A stretch of DNA of 64,000 nucleotides from Bacteroidia bacterium. GTDB lineage: Bacteria; Bacteroidota; Bacteroidia; B-17B0; Aurantibacillaceae. The DNA lies in assembly GCA_021740825.1 (NCBI GenBank), contig JAIOZA010000003.1, forward strand, positions 89,085 to 153,084, in the 5' to 3' direction. Position numbers and translations under genes: made by a program. Positions 16,900 to 25,974 of the stretch are shown here, piece by piece. The notes beneath the pieces were generated by a model. The model did no database searches. It was given only the letters and a program-made list of their open reading frames with translations, and was not told where the DNA came from. The number at the start of each line of letters is the position of its first letter. Within the stretch, counting starts at the first letter, position 1.

Positions 16900-18024
16900 A
16901 TGATGCTTAAAATACTTGATAAATATATATTAAAGCGATTTATAGGAACTTTCTTTTTCTCTATTTCTTTGATGCTTTGTATTTTTATTGTATTTGATAT
17001 CTCTGAAAAATTATCAAATTTTATTTCCGAAAAAATCCCACTTAAAGAAATTATTTTAGAGCACTATTTAAACTTCATTCCATACTATGGTAACTTATTT
17101 AGTCCATTATTCACGTTTATTTCTGTGATTTTATTTACCTCAAAAATGGCCTATAAAACAGAGTTTGTAGCTATTTTATCTAGTGGTACAAGTTTTAAAA
17201 GAATATTAAGGCCCTATATGATTGGCGCCGCATTAATAACTGGCATGTCCTTAATTTTAAATCATTTTATTATCCCTAAATCCAATAAAGTTAGAATTAA
17301 CTTTGAGGATAAATACATTAATGAAAGTTACAATACCGAGGAAAGAAACATTCATAAGCAAATTGCACCAGGTACTACATTATATATGGCTGACTATGAT
17401 AATTTTTCTAATTCAGCAAATCAAATTTCAATCGAAAAAATATCCAATAACAAACAGCTGAGTATATTAAAAGCTGAGACCATGAGATGGGACAGTATTA
17501 ATAGAGCCTGGGATTTAGTAAATGTATTTGAACGAGAATTATTTTATTCACCCATTGATTCTGCAAAGCATGGCGCAACAAAACATGTTTTTAAGGAAAC
17601 GCATCGATTTTTTCCAACTAAAAAAATAAGAATTGATTTTCTTCCAAAAGATATGATTCGTTTTCAAAGTAAAATTGAGGTCTTGCCCTATTTTGAATTA
17701 CGCGATTTTATTGTAAAAGAAAAACAAAAAGGCTCAAGCAGAATTGAGTTTTTTGAAGTGGAGATGTATAAGCGCACAGCTTTTCCATTTGCTACCTTTA
17801 TTTTAACTATAATAGGTGTATCTATTTCATCTCGCAAAATTAGAGGAGGAGTTGGTCTTCATATTGCACTTGGATTGGTTTTAAGTTGTGTTTATATATT
17901 ATTTATGCACGTATCAACAACATTTGCCACTTCTGGCTTAGCCCAGCCAATGCTCGCGGTTTGGATTCCAAATATTATTTTTTCGGTGGTAGCATTTTAC
18001 TTGTACACAAAAGCTCAAAAATAG
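16900..18024 (+). CDS. LptF/LptG-family (YjgP/YjgQ) permease
   Basis: This is a 374-residue membrane permease of the lipopolysaccharide export ABC transporter. It starts MLKILDKYILKRFIGTFFFSISLML, the family's first helix. A second helix pair at ~55-120 contains FISVILFTSKMAYKTEFVAILSSGTSF. A periplasmic beta-jellyroll region spans ~135-270, and the C-terminal helices contain GVSISSRKIRGGVGLHIALGLVL. It follows tgt after 28 bases, a pairing I recall as common in this phylum. Whether it is the LptF or LptG subunit cannot be read. Confidence 0.93.
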   Translation: MMLKILDKYILKRFIGTFFFSISLMLCIFIVFDISEKLSNFISEKIPLKEIILEHYLNFIPYYGNLFSPLFTFISVILFTSKMAYKTEFVAILSSGTSFKRILRPYMIGAALITGMSLILNHFIIPKSNKVRINFEDKYINESYNTEERNIHKQIAPGTTLYMADYDNFSNSANQISIEKISNNKQLSILKAETMRWDSINRAWDLVNVFERELFYSPIDSAKHGATKHVFKETHRFFPTKKIRIDFLPKDMIRFQSKIEVLPYFELRDFIVKEKQKGSSRIEFFEVEMYKRTAFPFATFILTIIGVSISSRKIRGGVGLHIALGLVLSCVYILFMHVSTTFATSGLAQPMLAVWIPNIIFSVVAFYLYTKAQK

Positions 18025-18107
18025 AAGCTTGTGTTATTAAAAATAATAACTCGATCTTAATTGTAAATTATGATTTTGGCTTATATTTACAATAGAAAAT
18101 AATCCTT

Positions 18108-20108
18108 TTGATACCTAAAATTACTATAGAAAAAATTGTTGATGCCGCCCGAGTTGAGGACGTAATTGGCGATTTTATTACGCTCAAAAAAAGAGGAGCT
18201 AATCTTTTAGGTTTATGTCCTTTTCATGGCGAAAAATCTCCCTCATTTACTGTGTCGCCTGCTAAAGGAATTTACAAATGTTTTGGTTGCGGAAAGTCAG
18301 GAACGGCAGTTAGTTTTATAATGGATCACGATAGTTTAAGTTATCCAGAAGCTTTAAAATATTTAGCAAATAAATATGGTATTGAAGTAGTTGAAAAAGA
18401 AATTACCTCAGAAGAAAAAGCACAACAAAGCGAAAAAGAGAGTTTATACATTGTAATGCAGTATGCTCAAAAGTATTACACCGATTTATTACGAAACGAT
18501 GATATGGGCCGCTCCATAGGTTTAGGCTATTTTAAAGAGCGTGGATTTTCGCAAGAAATAATTGATAAGTTTCAATTAGGTTACAGCTCTGATGAGCGAA
18601 GAAAATTTTCGGAGACTGCCGTTAAAAATGGATACAAGCCTGAGTACTTAGTTAAAACTGGGATGTCAATTTTATCCAATAATCACAAAGAAGGTAGCCC
18701 TATAACCGTTAGTGATATTTTTGATAGATACACAGGCAGAGTGATGTTTCCTATTCATAACATTTCTGGTAAAGTAATAGGTTTTGGTGGACGAATATTA
18801 ACGAGTGATAAAAAATTAGCAAAGTACATCAATTCTCCGCAAACCGACATTTACGATAAAAGTAAAACGTTATATGGTTTGTTTCAAGCTAAAAAAGCTA
18901 TTATTCAAGAAGACAATTGCTTTTTAGTTGAAGGATACACAGATGTCACGTCCATGCATCAATCAGGGATTGAAAATGTGGTAGCTTCCTCAGGTACATC
19001 CTTAACCACCGAACAAATAAAATTAATTCATCGGTTTACTAAAAACATTACTATTTTATATGATGGCGATTTAGCCGGCATAAAAGCAAGTTTTAGAGGA
19101 ATTGACTTAATTTTGGAAGAAGGGATGAATGTGAGGGTATTGCTTTTTCCTGATGGTGATGACCCCGATTCGTATAGTAAAAAATTAACTCATGAAGAGT
19201 TTAAAGAATTTATAAAAAACAATAGTAAAGATTTTATTTCCTTTAAAACGAGTTTACTATATGAGGAAGCTGCAAGTGATCCAATTAAGCGAGCGGCATT
19301 AATTAAAGATATAGTAGAGAGTATTGCGGTAATTCCAGATGCAATAAATAGGTCAGTGTATGTAAAAGAATGTTCCAAATTAATGGATATTGGAGAGCAA
19401 ATTTTACAAATTGAAATAAATAAACTAATTCGAAAAAAAACAGGCAAACAAGTTTCCACTAAACAAGTTGATTCTGCTGATGTTACAAAATTAGATAATG
19501 ATTCAAATGCAGCACCCAGCGAAGACTATACCGAAGTTGAAATACCAAAGGATATTGTACTAGATGGTGAAGAAAAGGAATTGCTAAGAATGATGATGCA
19601 ATTTGGAAATGTATTGGTTGATGTAGAAGCAGAAGATACTGATAGTACTGACCAATCGTTTCAACTAACGGTATGTGAATTTGTTATTTTTGAATTATGG
19701 AGAGATAATTTACAATTCATAAATCCTATTTATCAAATGGTTCTTGATGAATTTCATCATGAATTAGAGGAAGGTAGAATTCCAACGATACAAACATTTA
19801 CACACCATCAAAATCCTGCCATTGCTCAAGTTGCCATTAATATTGCTTCTTTTTCTGAAACAGCTAGTTATAAATGGGAAAAATTTGGTGTAATTATTCC
19901 TCAAGAGATTCACTCTATTAAAAAAGGAGTAGAGCACCAATTGTTTAGCCTAAAGGAAAAACGATTAAATAGTATCCTAAAGGAAGCGAAAGAACTGATT
20001 AAGACGGCAGATCCTTTTGAAAACCAAAATGTGTTTGAATTTGTAATCTTGCTCGAAAATCAAAAAAAACGAGTGAACAAAATATTAGGAAGAACTATTG
20101 TCCGTTAG
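18108..20108 (+). CDS. dnaG: DNA primase DnaG
   Basis: DnaG makes RNA primers for DNA replication. The 666-residue protein begins from TTG (IPKITIEKIVDAARVEDVIG). Its N-terminal zinc ribbon is C-P-F-H...C-F-G-C (LCPFHGEKSPSF; YKCFGCGKSG, about residues 37-63). The RNA-polymerase core and TOPRIM fold follow with LVEGYTDVTSMHQSG, ILYDGDLAGIKA and DGDDPDSY. The C-terminal ~200 residues are the poorly conserved helicase-interaction domain. No in-frame ATG is near the conserved N-terminus, so TTG is the likely start. Confidence 0.96.
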   Translation: MIPKITIEKIVDAARVEDVIGDFITLKKRGANLLGLCPFHGEKSPSFTVSPAKGIYKCFGCGKSGTAVSFIMDHDSLSYPEALKYLANKYGIEVVEKEITSEEKAQQSEKESLYIVMQYAQKYYTDLLRNDDMGRSIGLGYFKERGFSQEIIDKFQLGYSSDERRKFSETAVKNGYKPEYLVKTGMSILSNNHKEGSPITVSDIFDRYTGRVMFPIHNISGKVIGFGGRILTSDKKLAKYINSPQTDIYDKSKTLYGLFQAKKAIIQEDNCFLVEGYTDVTSMHQSGIENVVASSGTSLTTEQIKLIHRFTKNITILYDGDLAGIKASFRGIDLILEEGMNVRVLLFPDGDDPDSYSKKLTHEEFKEFIKNNSKDFISFKTSLLYEEAASDPIKRAALIKDIVESIAVIPDAINRSVYVKECSKLMDIGEQILQIEINKLIRKKTGKQVSTKQVDSADVTKLDNDSNAAPSEDYTEVEIPKDIVLDGEEKELLRMMMQFGNVLVDVEAEDTDSTDQSFQLTVCEFVIFELWRDNLQFINPIYQMVLDEFHHELEEGRIPTIQTFTHHQNPAIAQVAINIASFSETASYKWEKFGVIIPQEIHSIKKGVEHQLFSLKEKRLNSILKEAKELIKTADPFENQNVFEFVILLENQKKRVNKILGRTIVR

Positions 20109-20133
20109 CAATTTTTTAAACTGAGTGGCCTTA

Positions 20134-20853
20134 TTAAGAAGTTGCTGGTTTAATAAATCCGCGTGCTATACTAATTAAAATATAAAGTATAATAATTAAT
20201 GGAATTGCAATTAAATGCAACACTGATAATAGAACTACGCTTAGTCCTAAAAATAGGAACCTAATTTCATTTCCTTTCCAATTGAAATTCTTAAATTTTA
20301 ACGCAAATAATTGTATTTCTGAAACAAGCAATAAACTTAAAACTAATGCCAAAAGGCATAAGGTAAAAGGATTAAGTATAAATTGAAAATGATTACCCTC
20401 TAAAAGTAGAGGAATGGAACAGATAAAAATGGCATTGGCAGGTGTTGGAACACCAATAAACGAATCTGTTTGACGCGTATCATGATTAAATTTAGCTAAT
20501 CGCACAGCTGATAAAACGGGAATAATGAAGGCGAACAACGCAATTAAAGGAGTTGTATCAGTACTATTTGGATTTTGAGTTAAAATGCTAATTCGTATTA
20601 ATTGAAACATTACAAATCCGGGAACCACTCCAAATGTTACCATATCCGCTAAACTATCCAAGTCTTTTCCAATGGGCGAACTTACATGTAACAAACGGGC
20701 CACAAAGCCGTCCAAAAAATCAAAGAGGGCAGCTAAACCAACTAAATAGGCGGCAAAAATTAAATTTCCTTCAAAAATTTGAGCAATAGCTAAACATCCA
20801 CAAACTAAATTACAACAGGTAATGGCATTTGGTATATGTTTTTTAATAATCAT
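20134..20853 (-). CDS. pssA: CDP-diacylglycerol-serine O-phosphatidyltransferase
   Basis: PssA makes phosphatidylserine, the precursor of phosphatidylethanolamine, in the inner membrane. The 239-residue protein shows the CDP-alcohol phosphatidyltransferase signature DG-x2-AR-x8-G-x3-D-x3-D (DGFVARLLHVSSPIGKDLD followed by SLAD) after FLDG. It has about seven hydrophobic helices. It converges on dnaG and is divergent from the MBOAT gene; no psd gene is in the window. Confidence 0.93.
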   Translation of the reverse strand: MIIKKHIPNAITCCNLVCGCLAIAQIFEGNLIFAAYLVGLAALFDFLDGFVARLLHVSSPIGKDLDSLADMVTFGVVPGFVMFQLIRISILTQNPNSTDTTPLIALFAFIIPVLSAVRLAKFNHDTRQTDSFIGVPTPANAIFICSIPLLLEGNHFQFILNPFTLCLLALVLSLLLVSEIQLFALKFKNFNWKGNEIRFLFLGLSVVLLSVLHLIAIPLIIILYILISIARGFIKPATS

Positions 20854-20860
20854 TTTGAGT

Positions 20861-20896
20861 GTAAATATATATAAATTAAATCGTTTGTATATTTAC
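20861..20896. promoter_or_regulatory. Back-to-back promoter boxes between pssA and the MBOAT gene
   Basis: GTAAATATA (20861-20869) and TATATTTAC (20888-20896) are perfect reverse complements in the 48-base divergent gap. Each reads TATATTTA toward its own gene, one mismatch from TAnnTTTG, so each could be the -7 element of one promoter. The symmetry could also be an operator. Confidence 0.45.
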
Positions 20897-20901
20897 AAAA
20901 G

Positions 20902-22299
20902 ATGTTATTTAATTCACTCATATTTTTAGTGTTTTTGCCAATTGTATTTGCTGCGTATTGGTTAATTCCTGCCAAACATCGAAATCTATTTTTATTAGTT
21001 GCCTCTTACTATTTTTACTTTTCTTATAATCCATGGTTTCTGTTATTACTTATTGGAACCTCTGTTGTAGATTTTTATTTAGCAAAAGGAATCTCAAAAA
21101 CTGAAAAACGGAATACTCGTAAACAACTTTTACTCCTCAGTATTGTAAGCAATATTGGCGTCCTATTTGTTTTTAAGTACTTTATCTTTTTTTATAATTC
21201 AGGACTATCCTTATTTGCAAGTAATCCAAACTTACTTTCCAATTTTATCATTCCTGCGGGGTTATCATTTTATACATTTCAATCAATTAGCTACACCATT
21301 GATGTCTATCGAGGTAAATACAAACCTGATGACACCCTAAAAGATTTTTTATTATATGTTTCGTTTTTTCCACACATGGTAGCTGGTCCAATTGTACGGC
21401 ATCATGCGTTAATGCCACAATTAAAAATGACACATTTTTTTAAGGATATTGAATGGGGTAATGCTTCAAAACAAATCATCTGGGGCTTCTTTAAAAAAAT
21501 GGTCATTGCAGATAATGTGGATTATTTGGTTAATCCTGTGTTTAATGATTTACCAAATGACTTTAATTCTTTAGAATTTTTAATCATTGGTGTATTATTT
21601 TTAATTCAATTATATGCTGATTTTTCCGGCTATTCAGATATTGCGATTGGATTAGCAAAGCTATTTAAAATCAATTTAAAACTTAATTGGAACAGGCCAC
21701 TATTATCTAAATCAGTCACAGAATATTGGCAACGGCATCATATTAGTTTAACTAGTTGGTTTAAGGAATATGTTTACATTTCCATTGGCGGCAATAGGGT
21801 AAGTACACCTAGATGGATATTCAATATTTTAGTGGTTTTTTTATTGAGCGGCTTGTGGCATGGTGCTTATTTTACATTTATCATTTGGGGATTTCTAAAC
21901 GGTTTATTTTATTTAATAGAACATTTACCTCTAAAAATAAAGCTACCCACCTTTGTTAAATGGATTTACACACTATGTATTATTTCTATTTTTTTCATCG
22001 CGTTCAGAGCAAATAATCTTCATGATTTAGCATTTGTATACAAACAAATGTTCATCAACTTCAATGTATCGCAGGGATTAAATCACTTGTTATCGTTAAA
22101 TGATAGGTTGTTTTTTGTGATGATAGTATTTATCATTTGCATTTTATTTACTAAAGAGTTACAGGAAGAATTTAAATTAATCAAATCATCTCATTTTAAA
22201 GAGTACGTTTTAACTCCTTTGTTTTACATCATTATTTTTTGTTTGATTTTTTGGTTAGGAAACTTTAATGCTAACAGTTTTATTTATTTTCAGTTTTGA
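20902..22299 (+). CDS. MBOAT-family O-acyltransferase (AlgI-like)
   Basis: This 465-residue protein has about 11 membrane helices and starts MLFNSLIFLVFLPIVFAAYWLIP, typical of AlgI/DltB-like acyltransferases. These move acyl groups across the inner membrane onto exported polysaccharides. Conserved sites are EYWQRHHISLTSWFKEYVYI and SGLWHGAYFTFIIWG with the putative catalytic His320. Its stop overlaps the start of the next gene (TTGA), which encodes an SGNH-like protein. Together they resemble an AlgI plus AlgJ/AlgX-style acetylation pair. The acceptor polymer is unknown. Confidence 0.93.
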   Translation: MLFNSLIFLVFLPIVFAAYWLIPAKHRNLFLLVASYYFYFSYNPWFLLLLIGTSVVDFYLAKGISKTEKRNTRKQLLLLSIVSNIGVLFVFKYFIFFYNSGLSLFASNPNLLSNFIIPAGLSFYTFQSISYTIDVYRGKYKPDDTLKDFLLYVSFFPHMVAGPIVRHHALMPQLKMTHFFKDIEWGNASKQIIWGFFKKMVIADNVDYLVNPVFNDLPNDFNSLEFLIIGVLFLIQLYADFSGYSDIAIGLAKLFKINLKLNWNRPLLSKSVTEYWQRHHISLTSWFKEYVYISIGGNRVSTPRWIFNILVVFLLSGLWHGAYFTFIIWGFLNGLFYLIEHLPLKIKLPTFVKWIYTLCIISIFFIAFRANNLHDLAFVYKQMFINFNVSQGLNHLLSLNDRLFFVMIVFIICILFTKELQEEFKLIKSSHFKEYVLTPLFYIIIFCLIFWLGNFNANSFIYFQF

Positions 22300-23246
22300 T
22301 AAAAAAAATTATCACATACGTAACAGCATGTATCTGTATACTTTTTGTTTATAGATCATTTTTATACATTGGTATTAAAAAAAATAAACAAGGTGTTTTT
22401 AGCAAATACAATGATGTTTTCCTAAAACAGGGCAACACCTACGATGTTTTATTTTTAGGATCATCAAGAGCCGAAATGCATTTTGCGCCTAGAATTTTTG
22501 ATAGTATTACAAAATTTAATAGTTATAATCTTGGTACAAGTGGAGCTTCAGTAAAGGTAAATTATGTCATATTAAAAACGTATTGCCACCAACATCAAAA
22601 GCCAAAACATATCATATTAAATGTAGATTACTTTTCATTAAAAAGTGATACTGATATGCTAAATGATTTTCCGAGGTACTTCCCTTATCTAAACAATGAT
22701 TATTTAAGGGCAGAATTAAATACTGTTGATGGTCGATTTACGTCGTTTTATTATAATCCATTTCATTCTTTACCTTACACGCAAATCGAGTTCTTAAGCG
22801 CGTCCTTGCATGGTTGGCTAAATATCTCGGGTAAATATGATACTTTAATGTATAAGGGATTCCAGACAGTACCTTCAAATGAAGACGGCAAGATTTCAAA
22901 ATCAAAGCCCATTTATTCTTTCATCAGCAAAAAAAATAGAAATTATATAGACTCCATTATTTCCTTTGCTAAAAAAAATAAAATACATCTCACGTTAGTC
23001 ACCAGTCCTATTTACGGTAGAGGTTACCATCATGTCCTAAACAAATCTGTGCTTGTAAATCAGTTAAATGATATTGCAGTTATTAACCAGATTCCCTATT
23101 TTAACTACACAGATTCGTTACAATTCAATAACCCTAAACTATATTTTGATGAGGAACACCTTAATTTAATGGGCGCTAAAAAATTTAGTAATCATTTTTC
23201 AGGTAGTTTTAATAAAATTTTGAACGTAAGTGCTATTAATAATTAA
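22296..23246 (+). CDS. SGNH/AlgX-like periplasmic acyltransferase partner
   Basis: The 316-residue protein starts with TTG overlapping the MBOAT stop by four bases, so it is translationally coupled. An N-terminal membrane anchor (IITYVTACICILFVYRSFLYIG) leads to an SGNH-type domain. The nucleophile block is LFLGSSRAEMHFAP. A block-III-like turn is VTSPIYGR. A C-terminal D-x-x-H-type motif reads YFDEEHLNLMGAKKFS. Such partners complete O-acetyl transfer in the periplasm after an MBOAT protein. The assignment rests on context and motifs, since overall similarity cannot be scored here. Confidence 0.78.
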   Translation: MIKKIITYVTACICILFVYRSFLYIGIKKNKQGVFSKYNDVFLKQGNTYDVLFLGSSRAEMHFAPRIFDSITKFNSYNLGTSGASVKVNYVILKTYCHQHQKPKHIILNVDYFSLKSDTDMLNDFPRYFPYLNNDYLRAELNTVDGRFTSFYYNPFHSLPYTQIEFLSASLHGWLNISGKYDTLMYKGFQTVPSNEDGKISKSKPIYSFISKKNRNYIDSIISFAKKNKIHLTLVTSPIYGRGYHHVLNKSVLVNQLNDIAVINQIPYFNYTDSLQFNNPKLYFDEEHLNLMGAKKFSNHFSGSFNKILNVSAINN

Positions 23247-23352
23247 ACTTTAAAAAAATTGTGGGATACAATTAAAAGTCAATTATTAAGGTTTTAGGTT
23301 TAACCATACTATGCCTCGTAAATCATTTTATCCAAAATAAAGCGAAGGTACT

Positions 23353-23360
23353 TAACTTTG
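23353..23360 (+). promoter_or_regulatory. Possible -7 box upstream of the PiT gene
   Basis: TAACTTTG matches TAnnTTTG exactly, giving a leader of about 115 bases before ATG 23485. No convincing -33 element is seen. The rest of this 238-base gap shows nothing else. Confidence 0.4.
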
Positions 23361-23484
23361 TATGCATTCCGTTAGATAAGCAGAAATTATGTAGTTGCCC
23401 TGTTATACTTATCTTGCATCTAATTGTTAATAAAAACTTAACATTACTAAATAAACAACAGCTTACATTTACAAAAAATCAAAA

Positions 23485-24879
23485 ATGACAACAACTTTAA
23501 TCGTCTTTTTAATAATATGCTTATTGCTAGCATGTACATTCGAATTTGTAAATGGATTTCATGATACCGCTAACGCCGTTGCTACTGTAATTTACACAAA
23601 TTCTATGAAACCAACTGTTGCAGTGGTTTATAGCGGCTTATTAAATTTTATTGGTGTATTAACTGGCGGAATTGGTGTTGCAATGGGTATTGTAAATTTA
23701 TTACCTATGGAAGTTTTGGTAGATAGCAATGTAATGCATGGCATTGCTATGATTATAGCATTATTATTATCAGCTATTATATGGAATTTAGGCACATGGT
23801 ATTTTGGCTTACCGGCATCTAGTTCGCATACATTAATAGGGTCTATTTTAGGAATTGGGATTGCATTTTACTTTTTACCTGATAGTATTGGCGGAAGTGC
23901 AGTTAATTGGGATAAAGCAAAAGAAACAGGTTGGGCATTATTAATCTCTCCATTTGCCGGATTCGCAGCAGCTATAGCCATTATGTTTATTTTTAAACGA
24001 TTTGTAAAAAATGATTTGTTTTACAAGGAACCAATTCCGGGAAAAACGCCACCAATTGCAATTAGAATGCTGCTATGGTTTACATGTGGCATGGTGAGTT
24101 TTTTCCACGGACAAAATGATGGTCAAAAAGGGGTTGGATTAGTAATGATGATTTTAATAGCCATTATGCCAGCCTATTTTTCGTTAGATAGTGAAATAAA
24201 CTTGCAGAGCGTTAGTGCTAATGTTACGGTAATTGAACAAGTTATTTCAAAAGCAGACACTTCGCAGTTTGGAAAAGAAGAGTTTAAAAATTATTATAAT
24301 ATCAAAAAACATGCGCAGCATTTTAATAGCGCAACTTCTGGAATTTTTTCTGTAGAAGGTGTTGCGGCTGCAGACCGTTTTGAATTACGCAAAGACATTG
24401 TTAAAGTAACAAAAGGCGCAGAAAAGTTAATGAAAAGCGAAAACGTTGCAATTTCAAAAGCGGATGCTAGTGCCTTAAAAAAAGAAGTAGATAGCGCTAA
24501 AAAATTAGTAGAATTTGCTCCTTCGTGGGTAATCATTATGATTTCTGTTTGTTTAGGCTTAGGAACTATGATTGGATGGAAACGCATTGTAAAAACAATT
24601 GGAGAAAAAATTGGAAAACAACATATGAGTTATGCTCAAGGAGCGTCTGCTGAAATAGTAGCTGCTATTGGTATTGGTATTGCTACTGCTTATAAAGCAC
24701 CTGTAAGCACCACGCACATGCTGAGCTCAGGTATTATGGGCAGTATGGTTGCTAAAAAAGGCTTAAAAAACTTACAGCGTTCTACCATAACAAACATTTT
24801 ATTAGCTTGGGTGCTAACCTTGCCCGTTACAATTATTTTATCCGGCGGATTATTTTTATTGTTTAGAGCAATTTTATAA
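23485..24879 (+). CDS. PiT-family inorganic phosphate transporter
   Basis: This is a 464-residue inner-membrane transporter that imports phosphate (often as metal-phosphate) using the ion gradient. The duplicated PiT signature is present: FEFVNGFHDTANAVATVIYT near residue 25 and GIATAYKAPVSTTHMLSSGI near residue 400. LPASSSHTLIGSILG lies between. A polar loop of about 115 residues (roughly 232-345; EEFKNYYNIKKHAQHF, DASALKKEVDSAKK) separates the two halves, longer than in minimal PiT proteins. It is transcribed alone; no PhoU-like DUF47 gene adjoins it. Confidence 0.93.
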   Translation: MTTTLIVFLIICLLLACTFEFVNGFHDTANAVATVIYTNSMKPTVAVVYSGLLNFIGVLTGGIGVAMGIVNLLPMEVLVDSNVMHGIAMIIALLLSAIIWNLGTWYFGLPASSSHTLIGSILGIGIAFYFLPDSIGGSAVNWDKAKETGWALLISPFAGFAAAIAIMFIFKRFVKNDLFYKEPIPGKTPPIAIRMLLWFTCGMVSFFHGQNDGQKGVGLVMMILIAIMPAYFSLDSEINLQSVSANVTVIEQVISKADTSQFGKEEFKNYYNIKKHAQHFNSATSGIFSVEGVAAADRFELRKDIVKVTKGAEKLMKSENVAISKADASALKKEVDSAKKLVEFAPSWVIIMISVCLGLGTMIGWKRIVKTIGEKIGKQHMSYAQGASAEIVAAIGIGIATAYKAPVSTTHMLSSGIMGSMVAKKGLKNLQRSTITNILLAWVLTLPVTIILSGGLFLLFRAIL

Positions 24880-24943
24880 ACTAACAATACATTAAATCAA
24901 TTATTACTTTGGCTTTATTTAGTATACTGCTTTAAATTGCTTG

Positions 24944-24990
24944 TAGCATTCAACGACAAAGTAAAAGTCACTTTGTACAATGCTATTTTT
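24944..24990 (+). terminator. Long hairpin after the PiT gene
   Basis: Outer arms TAGCATT (24944-24950) and AATGCTA (24979-24985) enclose inner arms ACAAAGT (24956-24962) and ACTTTGT (24970-24976). TTTTTAT follows. It lies ~65 bases after the stop and is a plausible intrinsic terminator with an internal mismatch loop. Confidence 0.65.
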
Positions 24991-25070
24991 ATCAATAGTG
25001 TTTCCAATTTCATGTCAATTTCTTTGTACTTTATTAATATATATAAAACATTTACGTAATAGTGCAGCTA

Positions 25071-25078
25071 TACATTTG
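25071..25078 (+). promoter_or_regulatory. -7 box of the phosphoesterase gene
   Basis: TACATTTG matches TAnnTTTG, 13 bases before ATG 25091, so the transcript would have almost no leader. No good TTG is seen at -33. Confidence 0.5.
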
Positions 25079-25090
25079 TAAAAACTAATA

Positions 25091-25909
25091 ATGTATAGCA
25101 AAAGAGAATTGCAAGTTTTAGTGATTAGCGATGTGCACTTGGGCACGTTTGGCTGCCACGCAAAAGAATTACTTCACTACCTTAAATCGGTTAATCCTAA
25201 AACGTTGATTCTCAACGGCGACATTATTGACATGTGGAATTTTAGTAAAAATTATTTCCCAGCGTCACACATGGATGTACTTCGCCAAATAATGAAAATG
25301 GCGAGTTACGGCTCAAAAGTGTATTACATTACTGGTAATCACGACGAAATGTTACGAAAATATACTGATTTACAACTTGGCAATCTTGAGATAGTAGATA
25401 AATTAGTATTAGACATTGATGGAAAAAAAACGTGGATATTTCATGGCGACGTGTTTGATTCATCCATTAAAGGCTACGCAAAAATTTTAGCAAAATTAGG
25501 AGGAAAAGGATACGATTTATTGATACTCATAAATCGTTTTATCAATTGGTTATTGCAATTATTCGGGCAAGAAAAAATGAGCCTCTCTAAAAAAGTGAAG
25601 GACGGTGTAAAAAAAGCGGTCTCTTTTGTGAGTGATTTTGAAAGCACTGCAGCCGAACTAGCTATTGAAAAAGAATACGATTATGTGATATGTGGTCATA
25701 TTCATATGCCTCAAATAAAAAATGTATCTAATGATAAAGGTACAGTAACCTATATGAACAGTGGAGATTGGATTGAAAATTTAACCTCGTTAGAATACAA
25801 TAATGGCTGTTGGCAAATTTTTAATTATGACCAAAATTATTTAGACCTAATTTACCAAAAAGATTATTTTAATCAGGAAGATATTGTAGCCAAAATATTA
25901 GCATCCTAA
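25091..25909 (+). CDS. Calcineurin-like phosphoesterase, UDP-2,3-diacylglucosamine hydrolase-like
   Basis: This 272-residue metallophosphoesterase carries all metal motifs: ISDVHLG (Asp14, His16), LNGDIIDMW, ITGNHDEM, FHGDVFD and CGHIHMP. The overall pattern is that of the LpxH-like group. Family members cleave UDP-diacylglucosamine for lipid A synthesis or act on related lipids. A glycosyltransferase gene follows 65 bases later, suggesting a joint role in a cell-envelope glycolipid. True LpxH activity cannot be decided from sequence alone. Confidence 0.85.
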   Translation: MYSKRELQVLVISDVHLGTFGCHAKELLHYLKSVNPKTLILNGDIIDMWNFSKNYFPASHMDVLRQIMKMASYGSKVYYITGNHDEMLRKYTDLQLGNLEIVDKLVLDIDGKKTWIFHGDVFDSSIKGYAKILAKLGGKGYDLLILINRFINWLLQLFGQEKMSLSKKVKDGVKKAVSFVSDFESTAAELAIEKEYDYVICGHIHMPQIKNVSNDKGTVTYMNSGDWIENLTSLEYNNGCWQIFNYDQNYLDLIYQKDYFNQEDIVAKILAS

Positions 25910-25974
25910 CTAAGGAAATAAGTATGCTTGTCAAATTAAAAGAATTAATGAAGATAAACTGGAAATATCTATAG

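Noticed and set aside
24294..24587. 97-codon reverse frame inside the PiT gene
   Set aside because: Shadow of the polar-loop coding region; no independent support.
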